NCBI GenBank assembly: GCA_034505795.1
Contig: JAPDQM010000134.1
Coordinates: forward strand, 1-10,545
DNA: 10,545 nucleotides
Direction: 5' to 3'
DNA from: Thermofontimicrobium_A sp034505795
GTDB taxonomy: Bacteria; Zhuqueibacterota; Zhuqueibacteria; Thermofontimicrobiales; Thermofontimicrobiaceae
This document shows positions 1 through 5,538 of the stretch, in pieces. Under the pieces are notes generated by a model. It was not told the DNA's origin, did no database searches, and saw only the letters and a list, made by a program, of their open reading frames with translations. How positions within the stretch are numbered: position 1 is the first letter of the stretch; each line of letters starts with the position of its first letter. Position numbers and translations under genes: made by a program.

Positions 1-1
1 A

Positions 2-82
2 CCCTTTATCCTGACATGGATGCTCATTGCGGCCCTAGGGTTCTATTTATTCTGGCAAGACATAGAGAAACAGTTGGGATAG
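2..82 (+). CDS. C-terminal end of a membrane protein (5' truncated)
   Basis: The window opens inside a reading frame that ends at TAG 80-82. The 26 visible residues form a hydrophobic, aromatic-rich stretch (TWMLIAALGFYLFW) followed by a short charged tail (QDIEKQLG). This is typical of a last transmembrane helix with a short cytoplasmic end, as in solute symporters or other carriers. The family cannot be decided from so little sequence. It lies 144 bp upstream of the GH30 gene on the same strand, so a sugar or solute transporter would fit the context, but that is inference. No other frame in this stretch looks protein-like. Confidence 0.6.
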   Translation, partial: PFILTWMLIAALGFYLFWQDIEKQLG

Positions 83-226
83 ATGTTGCTTACAGTCGCC
101 CTTCATAAACAGAAAGTGAGAGGGAATGAATCAGGAACCGTTATTGCGTGATAATGCGGCTACCTTGACCGTTATGCCCCCTAAATGAAGATCAATTTAC
201 CAAATAGCTAATATGGAGTAAATAAC
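83..226 (+). promoter_or_regulatory. Leader of the GH30 gene with ribosome binding site
   Basis: This 144-bp gap contains no gene. GGAG at 215-218 lies 8 nt before the ATG at 227 and serves as the ribosome binding site. I see no convincing -35/-10 pair and no strong hairpin, so it is unclear whether the GH30 gene has its own promoter or is read from the upstream membrane-protein gene. Confidence 0.5.
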
Positions 227-1690
227 ATGGCCAAAAAAGAAATCATGATTTTAGTTTTAATGTTATTCTTTTTTAAATGTTCTGAGCGAATAGAAAATCA
301 TCCTGCTAAACAAGAATTTTCGGTAGCAGGCAAAGAAGTTCTAATTTATACCACTGCCCAAAACACCGACTTTCGATTAAGTCTTACTGATAAGAAAATT
401 TTTGAGCCTGCTCAACAACCATTAGAAACCGAAATTTCCGTTTTTGTCAATCCACATAAAACCTTTCAAACTTTTTTAGGCATTGGTGGCGCGATTACGG
501 ATGCGGCTGCCGAAGTATTTGCGAAATTGCCATCGGAAAAACAGGATGAATTACTAAGAGCTTATTATAGCCAAAACGAAGGAATTGGCTATACCTTAGC
601 GCGAACCAACATCCATAGTTGTGATTTTAGTAGCGAAAGCTATACATATGTGTCAGATGGAGATAAAGAACTAAAAACCTTCAGTATCGCTCATGATAAG
701 CAATTTCGCATACCCTTGATTAATAAGGCCATTGCAGCAGCAGGGGGCAACCTGTTGATATTTGCCAGTCCCTGGAGCCCGCCAGCATTTATGAAAGACA
801 ATAAGGATATGCTGCACGGTGGAAAATTATTGCCCGACTATTATCAATCATGGGCGCTTTATTATACCAAATTTATCAAAGCGTATGAAAGTGAAGGGAT
901 ACCGATTTGGGGCATCACGATTCAGAACGAACCGATGGCAACGCAGACATGGGAATCATGTATTTATACAGCCGTTGAAGAGCGGGACTTTTTGAAAAAT
1001 TATTTAGGTCCAATTATGAAGCAGGAGGGTCTTGGCGATAAAAAAATAATTGTCTGGGATCATAATCGGGATTTGATTTGCCAAAGGGTCAATACAATTT
1101 TTGATGACCCGGAGGCAAGTAAATACGCCTGGGGCATTGGCTTTCACTGGTATGAAGATTGGTCCGGCGGTGAACCCATGTATGATAATTTGAGAAATGT
1201 CGCTGAATCATACCCAGAGAAAAAATTGTTGTTCACCGAAGGTTGCGTCGGAGGTTTTGATCCTCAGAAGTATCACTATTGGCCCAATGCCGAGCGATAC
1301 GGTAAATCTATGATCAACGATTTTAATCGAGGCACCATTGGATGGACGGATTGGAATATTTTACTTGATGAAACCGGCGGTCCCAATCATGTGGGCAATT
1401 TCTGTTTCGCGCCAATCCATGCCGATACTCGAGAAGGAACATTGATATATACACCTACCTATTATTACATCGGTCACTTTTCCAAATTCATTCGTCCCAA
1501 CGCTAAACGGGTGAGCACCGCAAGCAGCCGAAGTCATTTGCTATGTACTTCATTTATGAATGTGGATGGGAAAATGGCGACTATCGTGATGAATCAAAGT
1601 GATCAGAAAATTTCTTACAAGTTATATGTCGGTTCAAATGCGGTCACTACGGTTATTTTGCCTCATGCGATTCAAACATTGGTTTATTAA
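227..1690 (+). CDS. Glycoside hydrolase family 30 (glucosylceramidase-like) exported beta-glycosidase
   Basis: A 487-residue retaining glycosidase of family GH30, closest in motif order to subfamily 1 (acid beta-glucosidase/glucosylceramidase). Landmarks: FLGIGGAITDAAA (about 83-95, start of the TIM barrel), HSCDFS (130-135), FASPWSPPAFMK (179-190), acid/base Glu235 in TIQNEP, FHWY (306-309), nucleophile Glu338 in LLFTEG, GWTDWN (372-377), then a C-terminal beta domain with GHFSKFIRP (416-424). Both catalytic glutamates are present, so it should be active, cleaving beta-glucosidic bonds in glycans or glycolipids; the substrate is not predictable from sequence. The N-terminus is hydrophobic and ends in FFKC (Cys18), suggesting a relaxed lipoprotein signal and a surface or periplasmic location. 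GGAG lies 8 nt before the ATG. The gene is visibly richer in A+T than its downstream neighbours (22 of 60 bases G+C in 541-600). It is first in a run of four plus-strand genes. Confidence 0.95.
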   Translation: MAKKEIMILVLMLFFFKCSERIENHPAKQEFSVAGKEVLIYTTAQNTDFRLSLTDKKIFEPAQQPLETEISVFVNPHKTFQTFLGIGGAITDAAAEVFAKLPSEKQDELLRAYYSQNEGIGYTLARTNIHSCDFSSESYTYVSDGDKELKTFSIAHDKQFRIPLINKAIAAAGGNLLIFASPWSPPAFMKDNKDMLHGGKLLPDYYQSWALYYTKFIKAYESEGIPIWGITIQNEPMATQTWESCIYTAVEERDFLKNYLGPIMKQEGLGDKKIIVWDHNRDLICQRVNTIFDDPEASKYAWGIGFHWYEDWSGGEPMYDNLRNVAESYPEKKLLFTEGCVGGFDPQKYHYWPNAERYGKSMINDFNRGTIGWTDWNILLDETGGPNHVGNFCFAPIHADTREGTLIYTPTYYYIGHFSKFIRPNAKRVSTASSRSHLLCTSFMNVDGKMATIVMNQSDQKISYKLYVGSNAVTTVILPHAIQTLVY

Positions 1691-1754
1691 ATGAACATAA
1701 CGAATGATCAACTGGAATGGGTATAAAGGAACCAACATAGGAAAAAATACTTGT

Positions 1755-2225
1755 ATGAAGAAAATATTAATTCTCGGTCTGTGCATCTTAATCGTGAGCT
1801 CACAATGGTCATTTGCATCAGATAAAAAAGCAACTCCTGATTCTATGAGTATCACGAATGCTGAACAAGAAATCATTAATCTTTCCAAAGAAAAGTGGCA
1901 ATGGATGGCAAACAAGAATGTAGATACTCTGGACAATCTTTTTCACGAAAAAGCTGTTTTTGTTCACATGGGAGGAACCTGGGGGAAAGAACAAGAACTC
2001 AATATTATTAAAAGTGGAAATATTCACTACAAGAAAGCTGATATCCATGAAGTGTCGGTGAATATCATTGGCACAACCGCTATCCTTTTGAACAGAATTA
2101 CGCTGTTAGCCGTTGTTGGCGGCAATGAGGTCACCAATCCCTTCATGGTTACGGAAGTGTATGTGCAACAAGGCGGGACCTGGAAGTTAGCATCGCTCTC
2201 GTTCACCAGGCTGCTTAACCCGTAA
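1755..2225 (+). CDS. Secreted NTF2-like (DUF4440/SnoaL-type) small protein
   Basis: A 156-residue protein starting at ATG 1755, chosen because it places a standard Sec signal peptide (MKKILILGLCILIVSS, cleavage likely after SFA at 21) at the N-terminus; the frame stays open back to 1704 but those residues precede the signal. AGGA at 1739-1742 is a weak, rather distant ribosome binding site. After the signal, a helix with EQEIINLSKEKWQWMANKN (about 37-55), then DTLDNLFHEKAVFVHMGG and a closing TEVYVQQGGTWKLASLSFTRL (133-152) match the cone-shaped alpha+beta NTF2/SnoaL-like fold, where the final W-K-L strand is characteristic. Such domains bind small ligands or catalyse simple isomerisations; no catalytic role can be assigned here. 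It follows the GH30 gene by 64 bp and is probably co-transcribed. Family call is moderate; a specific function is unknown. Confidence 0.75.
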   Translation: MKKILILGLCILIVSSQWSFASDKKATPDSMSITNAEQEIINLSKEKWQWMANKNVDTLDNLFHEKAVFVHMGGTWGKEQELNIIKSGNIHYKKADIHEVSVNIIGTTAILLNRITLLAVVGGNEVTNPFMVTEVYVQQGGTWKLASLSFTRLLNP

Positions 2226-2325
2226 ATTGCCTTGACACCATTCAAAAGAAATAAAAAGACAGTAATGAACTAGCTTGCTGTCTCAATATAAAGAGAATAA
2301 ATCTCAATTCAAGGAGAATCAAAAA
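2226..2325 (+). promoter_or_regulatory. Gap before the reductase: weak hairpin and strong ribosome binding site
   Basis: AAGGAG at 2311-2316 lies 9 nt before GTG 2326 and decides the start of the reductase in favour of GTG over the in-frame ATG-equivalent codon at 2275, which has no such site. A short stem pairs AGACAG (2257-2262) with CTGTCT (2278-2283) and can extend by three pairs including one G-U; it lacks a T-run, so it is at best a weak terminator or a leader structure. Confidence 0.6.
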
Positions 2326-3525
2326 GTGAAAAGAAGAGAATTTTTGAGCAAAAGCGCTGCCAGCGTTCTCGGCGCCAGTCTGGCGGCACCGCTGGTGCGT
2401 GCTGCAACGGATGAAAAAGATAAAAAGCCCAAAATTACTTATCGGACGATGGGACGGACCAAACTTGAGGTGCCGGTTTTGAGTTTTGGCGTTATGAATA
2501 CCGACAGTCCAGATCTCATCAAAAAAGCGCTGGAGATGGGGCTGCGACACCTGGATACGGCTAACGGTTATCTGCGCGGGAATAGCGAAACGTCGATTGG
2601 CCGCGTGCTGAAGGAAATGGGGATGAGAGACAAGGTGTATGTGGCCACCAAGATTTTTTTAGCGAGGGACTGGAAAAAAGGTGCGTTTTTGTTAGAGGAT
2701 AGTGGTTACGCCCCCGCCGCGACCGCGGAAAATTTTAACAGACTGCTCGATCAAAGTCTTGAAAGACTGCAGACCGATTATGTTGATATTCTCTATGTTC
2801 ACGCTTGCGATAATGCCAATATGGTCAATTTTGAAAATACGATGAATGCCGCGGTAAAAGCGAAAGCAGCCGGCAAAACGCGCTTCATCGGTGTATCGGT
2901 CCATGCCAGGGTGGCAGAGGTAATTCGTGCGGCTGTCGCTGCCAGGGTCTATGACGTGGTAGAAGCTGCCTTCAATTTCCAGCGCGAGGACAGGGATGAT
3001 ATCGCCAAAGCTATCGCGTATGCCAAAGAAAATGGCGTGGCGATTGTAGCCATGAAGACGCAAGGCGGTGCACGGAGAGAAGGTGGCTCAACTCCTTTCA
3101 ATCATAAAGCGGCATTGAAATGGGTGCTCAATCACGACGGTGTGTGCACTGCCATTCCCGGGATGACGACGTTTGAACAACTGGAGTTAAATTTTAGCGT
3201 AATGGAAGACCTGACACTAACCGATGAGGAAAAAAAGGATCTAAAATTGAGCAGCCTCGATAGCGGTGGTTATTGCCAGAACTGCCGCGCCTGTGTGCCG
3301 CAATGTCCGCATAACGTGGAGGTTCCCACGCTGATGCGCGCGGTTAGGTATGCGGAAGGCTATGGCAACCTCAGTCAGGCGGAATGGACGCTCGGTATGC
3401 TGCCCGAAAATCACAGTTTGGCTGCCTGCCTCAGTTGTTCGGATTGCCAGGTCAATTGTGCGCATGGTATTCGTATTGATCGAAACGTGAAAACGCTGAA
3501 AAGACAATTCGCGCTTTACGCATAA
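2326..3525 (+). CDS. Tat-exported aldo/keto reductase with C-terminal double [4Fe-4S] ferredoxin domain
   Basis: A 399-residue protein from GTG 2326. The start is supported by AAGGAG at optimal spacing and by a twin-arginine signal right after it (KRREFLSKSAAS, then hydrophobic VLGASLAAPL and a cleavage region VRA), so the enzyme is expected to be folded with cofactors and exported to the periplasm. The body is an aldo/keto reductase TIM barrel with the full catalytic tetrad: Asp77 and Tyr82 (HLDTANGY), Lys109 (VATK), His159 (YVHA). The C-terminal 85 or so residues hold two CxxCxxCxxxC motifs (Cys317/320/323/327 and 368/371/374/378), enough for two [4Fe-4S] clusters. This architecture is known among iron-sulfur AKRs, which may pass electrons between the barrel and a redox partner; the substrate is unknown. 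NADPH is unusual in the periplasm, so the electron source is an open question. The DUF6599 gene starts 27 bp downstream. Base composition is clearly more G+C-rich than the GH30 gene. Confidence 0.94.
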   Translation: MKRREFLSKSAASVLGASLAAPLVRAATDEKDKKPKITYRTMGRTKLEVPVLSFGVMNTDSPDLIKKALEMGLRHLDTANGYLRGNSETSIGRVLKEMGMRDKVYVATKIFLARDWKKGAFLLEDSGYAPAATAENFNRLLDQSLERLQTDYVDILYVHACDNANMVNFENTMNAAVKAKAAGKTRFIGVSVHARVAEVIRAAVAARVYDVVEAAFNFQREDRDDIAKAIAYAKENGVAIVAMKTQGGARREGGSTPFNHKAALKWVLNHDGVCTAIPGMTTFEQLELNFSVMEDLTLTDEEKKDLKLSSLDSGGYCQNCRACVPQCPHNVEVPTLMRAVRYAEGYGNLSQAEWTLGMLPENHSLAACLSCSDCQVNCAHGIRIDRNVKTLKRQFALYA

Positions 3526-3552
3526 TTTGTAATTGGAAAAGGATCGCTACTC

Positions 3553-4473
3553 ATGTTTCTGAAATCTAAACATTATTTCATCGCCATTTTGATTATGGCT
3601 TCCATGCCGATTTTCACCAGCCTGTCTGCCCAGGAAGATGAGGGGCTGGAAGCGCAATTACACGGATTACTGCCGAAACCAGGAGAACTGAGTGATTGGC
3701 GAATCGCATCCGAGCCGCGCTTTTTTAATCCCGATAATTTATTCGAGTACATCGATGGCGCCGCTGATCTGTATCTGCTCTACGGCTTCCGCCAGGTCAT
3801 CACGGCGGATTATGCCGTCGGAGCAGATTCGAGTTCTGCCACGGTTGAGATCTATTGCCTGGCGAGTCCGACGCATGCTTTTGGCATTTATGCCGCCGAA
3901 CGATCTCCAAAAGAACAGCCGATTGCCATCGGTGTGCAGGGATACCTGGGCGCGAATGTGTTGAATTTTTATAAAGGCCCATACTATATCAAAATAACCT
4001 CTTTTGCTTTATCGAAAAATTTAAGCAATTCCCTTGAGCAAATGGGAAGATCGATTGCCGATAAAATTCCAGGAGAATTGGCAGAGCCGGAAATATTTCG
4101 ATTTTTTCCTGAGGAGAATAAGGTAAAACAGAGCGAGCGCTATATTCCCACCAGCTTCCTCGGGCAGAGCTATCTGGAAAATGGCTACCGCTGCGATTAT
4201 GCCAGCGATGACGAGACCTATCAGGCATTTCTGGTCCCGTTGAAATCGGATACCGCAGCGATAGACGTCCTCAAGAAATATCAGCGGTTCCTTGAATCAC
4301 AAGATTACAAGGTCTCGCGTCAGGGCGATGAGAATACCATAATTGCAGAAAAGGGGCAGTTTATTTTGGCCTTTGCTTTTCGATCCTATTTTGGGGGTGT
4401 ATTGAATATCAAAAGTCTGAAGCAGGGGCAAAAGGTGGTTCAGGCGATGGTAAGCATGTTGCCGAACCACTAA
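3553..4473 (+). CDS. Secreted DUF6599-type protein
   Basis: A 306-residue protein whose ATG at 3553 lies 9 nt after AAAAGGA (3537-3543). Residues 1-26 form a Sec signal peptide ending SLSA, so the product is periplasmic or outer-membrane associated. The mature part contains the block NLFEYIDGAADLYLLYGF (62-79) and VEIYCLASPTHAFGIYAAER (98-117), which I recognise from the DUF6599 family of uncharacterised exported proteins; I cannot confirm the match by search. No catalytic motif, metal-binding cysteines or lipobox are evident. The close spacing (27 bp) to the Tat-exported Fe-S aldo/keto reductase implies co-expression, and the two could form a partner pair. It is the last gene of the plus-strand run and converges with the minus-strand response regulator. 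Function unknown. Confidence 0.8.
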   Translation: MFLKSKHYFIAILIMASMPIFTSLSAQEDEGLEAQLHGLLPKPGELSDWRIASEPRFFNPDNLFEYIDGAADLYLLYGFRQVITADYAVGADSSSATVEIYCLASPTHAFGIYAAERSPKEQPIAIGVQGYLGANVLNFYKGPYYIKITSFALSKNLSNSLEQMGRSIADKIPGELAEPEIFRFFPEENKVKQSERYIPTSFLGQSYLENGYRCDYASDDETYQAFLVPLKSDTAAIDVLKKYQRFLESQDYKVSRQGDENTIIAEKGQFILAFAFRSYFGGVLNIKSLKQGQKVVQAMVSMLPNH

Positions 4474-4579
4474 TTGCTATTGGCGCCACATCGACCTGCC
4501 AGGGCGGATGTCGATAATCTTTTCGATGCCTTATTTGATATTCCAATCCGTTGTAATGTCGATCACCCAATTTCATCAT
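4409..4579 (-). CDS. Possible small ORF, 56 residues, doubtful
   Basis: On the minus strand GGGGAG (plus 4588-4593) lies 8 nt before a doubled ATG ATG (plus 4574-4579), opening a 56-codon frame that begins MMKLGDRHYNGLEY and ends antisense to the last 65 bp of the DUF6599 gene. The good ribosome binding site and the hairpin just upstream (4605-4629) argue for translation. Against it, the protein is unrecognised, the C-terminal third is merely antisense to another gene, and its composition is unremarkable. I would not annotate it without conservation or expression data. Confidence 0.17.
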   Translation of the reverse strand: MMKLGDRHYNGLEYQIRHRKDYRHPPWQVDVAPIAISGSATCLPSPEPPFAPASDF

Positions 4580-4604
4580 AATCGTCACTCCCCAAAACAC
4601 AAAC

Positions 4605-4629
4605 GCTCAGGTGGCTGGCAAACCTGAGC
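4605..4629. terminator. 7-bp hairpin, candidate (bidirectional) terminator
   Basis: GCTCAGG (4605-4611) pairs perfectly with CCTGAGC (4623-4629) around an 11-nt loop. Read on the minus strand it is followed by GTTTGTGTTTT, a moderate T-rich tail; on the plus strand T-rich sequence comes later (six T at 4643-4648). It lies between convergent transcription units, where a terminator is expected, but it could equally be a leader structure for the signals that flank it on either side. Confidence 0.45.
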
Positions 4630-4637
4630 ATTTATGC

Positions 4638-4680
4638 ATTGCTTTTTTCAAAGCAATTGGGAGGAATTATGAGATTTTAG
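4638..4680 (+). promoter_or_regulatory. Hairpin followed by an orphan ribosome binding site and 3-codon ORF
   Basis: ATTGCTTT (4638-4645) pairs with AAAGCAAT (4650-4657) around a TTTC loop, an 8-bp perfect stem. It is directly followed by GGGAGGA (4659-4665) and ATG at 4669, but the frame closes after three codons at TAG 4678-4680. The arrangement looks like a translational leader whose gene is missing, or a chance match. Nothing on the plus strand downstream is coding. Confidence 0.35.
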
Positions 4681-4703
4681 CTTTTTGAATTACGATTTCA
4701 GAT

Positions 4704-4808
4704 TTAGCTGCCTTTCAAGTATAGCCGAAATAACGTTTGAAATACATCATCCAGGTTAATTAGCCTGGGAAATTACGCCTGCTTTTCTTGCCACGTCAAT
4801 CTGCTTGC
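4704..4808 (-). pseudogene. Frameshifted C-terminal remnant of a second response regulator receiver domain
   Basis: On the minus strand this stretch encodes pieces that align with the end of the intact response regulator just upstream. In one frame (about 4808-4771) it reads IDVARKAG, matching VDTARKVG (5 of 8 identical). In another frame (4763-4704) it reads LINLDDVFQTLF and on to TAA at 4704-4706, matching PINLDDLFKTLL (9 of 20 identical across the last 20 residues), and the two stop codons align exactly. Between the two pieces there are 16 nt where the intact gene has 24, a net loss of 8 nt that shifts the frame and removes the conserved Lys-Pro of the receiver active site. Homology stops at the edge of the hairpin at 4809. 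The piece is not translated as a functional protein. It looks like the tail of a tandem paralogue that lost its front two thirds. Hand alignment only. Confidence 0.75.
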
Positions 4809-4847
4809 AAACGTTTACTAAACTTCAAAAGTTTAGTAAACGTTTTT
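4809..4847. terminator. 17-bp perfect hairpin behind the response regulator gene
   Basis: AAACGTTTACTAAACTT (4809-4825) pairs without mismatch with 4829-4845 around a three-base CAA loop. On the plus strand the last arm runs into five T (4843-4847); on the minus strand the arm ends with GTTT then GCAAG. It lies 5 bp after the stop codon of the minus-strand response regulator, so it is the natural transcript end for that gene. The stem is A+T-rich and unusually long for an ordinary terminator, and sits exactly at the junction with the pseudogene remnant. Confidence 0.6.
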
Positions 4848-4850
4848 CGT

Positions 4851-5216
4851 TCACGCCGATTTTGATGCATAGCCTAACAGCGTTTTGAACAAATCATCCA
4901 GGTTGATGGGTTTATGAAATATCTTGGAGATGCCGACTTTTCGTGCCGTGTCCACTAAGGCGGTGTTGTCCGAAGCGGTCGTCAGGAAAAGAATCACTGC
5001 AGGATTCAATTTCCTCAATCGCTGGCAAACCCGCAACCCATCCACATCGGGCAAGTTATAATCACACAGCACCATGTCAATTGGATTGCGGGCAGCTATT
5101 TCCAGGGCATCATTGCCCTGCATGGTGCCATTCACATTATAGCCTTCCTCCGCCAGCAACTCCATGAGCCCAGCGAGAGTGCTGGCATCATCTTCTACGA
5201 CCAACAGGTGGTTCAT
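4851..5216 (-). CDS. Single-domain response regulator (CheY-like receiver)
   Basis: A 121-residue stand-alone receiver domain, starting at ATG 5216 (MNHLLVVEDD). The frame extends upstream to 5270, but receiver domains begin with exactly this hydrophobic strand plus acidic pair, so the shorter start is preferred; a GGGG stretch 6 nt before the ATG is a poor ribosome binding site. All active-site residues are visible: acidic Glu8/Asp9/Asp10, phospho-acceptor Asp52 in LCDYNLPDVDG, Thr80 in FLTTAS, and Lys102-Pro103 in FHKPINLDD. There is no output domain, so it acts by protein-protein contact or as a phosphorelay intermediate; its kinase is not in the window. It is separated from susD by a 322-bp gap with a strong hairpin, so it is probably its own transcription unit. 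A decayed paralogue fragment lies just downstream. Confidence 0.94.
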   Translation of the reverse strand: MNHLLVVEDDASTLAGLMELLAEEGYNVNGTMQGNDALEIAARNPIDMVLCDYNLPDVDGLRVCQRLRKLNPAVILFLTTASDNTALVDTARKVGISKIFHKPINLDDLFKTLLGYASKSA

Positions 5217-5538
5217 GGTGGACCCCATTTTCAATTCATTGCACTGCAGATGGTGGATTCTGAATTTCAATGGCCTAACCCGAATGGGTTAATGCTCTCG
5301 AATATTCAGACAAGAATCGATGTCATTTTTCCCGTGTCTTTATTTTAAATTCAGGCTTCAATACGCAATTTGTTCGGGCATGTTTCGATAAATTTTATTG
5401 GGCGCACGCTCATTCAGTTCCGATTGTCCTGATGCATGTTGATTGGGTGCTGCGATCAGCGCTCAGGAGTCGGAACACCTTGAGCGCTGATCGCTTTTCA
5501 TCTGGAGACAATGGGTAACTATGGGTACGAATGGATCA
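5217..5538. other. Intergenic region between susD and the response regulator
   Basis: The 322 bp contain no supported gene. A small perfect hairpin, TAACCC GAAT GGGTTA (5276-5291), sits about 60 bp before the response-regulator start. The strong hairpin at 5452-5494 is listed separately. I looked for a minus-strand promoter for the response regulator and found only weak matches, such as TTGCGT with an A+T-rich stretch around 5340-5350 downstream of it. Confidence 0.5.
5452..5498. terminator. Strong 16-bp hairpin downstream of susD
   Basis: GCGATCAGCGCTCA (5452-5465) pairs perfectly with 5481-5494; two more pairs (one G-U) extend the stem to 16 bp around an 11-nt loop. It lies about 45 bp past the susD stop and probably ends the susCD transcript. 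Oddly, the T-run (5495-5498) is on the plus-strand side, while in the minus-strand direction the stem is followed by AGCACCC. It could thus be a U-less terminator or 3' stabilising hairpin for susCD, or act against plus-strand antisense transcription. Confidence 0.65.

Larger units (their letters stand above)
4474..4703. other. Convergent intergenic region with hairpins
   Basis: This 230-bp stretch follows the last plus-strand gene. Apart from the doubtful minus-strand ORF, it has no coding signal. ATCGAC (4490-4495) pairs with GTCGAT (4510-4515) and is followed by a short T-run (4521-4524), a possible weak plus-strand terminator. Two stronger hairpins at 4605-4629 and 4638-4657 are listed separately. 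Confidence 0.5.

Noticed and set aside
165..193. TTGACC as a -35 box for the GH30 gene
   Set aside because: The sequence 17 bp downstream (AAGATC) is not a plausible -10.
1704..1754. Upstream start for the NTF2-like protein
   Set aside because: It would put 17 residues before a textbook signal peptide beginning at ATG 1755.
2232..2268. TTGACA as a -35 box for the reductase
   Set aside because: No -10 hexamer at 15-19 bp; the nearest TAATGA is 25 bp away.
5358..5460. 34-codon minus-strand open frame ending IYRNMPEQIAY, possible gene remnant
   Set aside because: Frames of this length are common by chance; it starts inside the hairpin and matches nothing I recognise.
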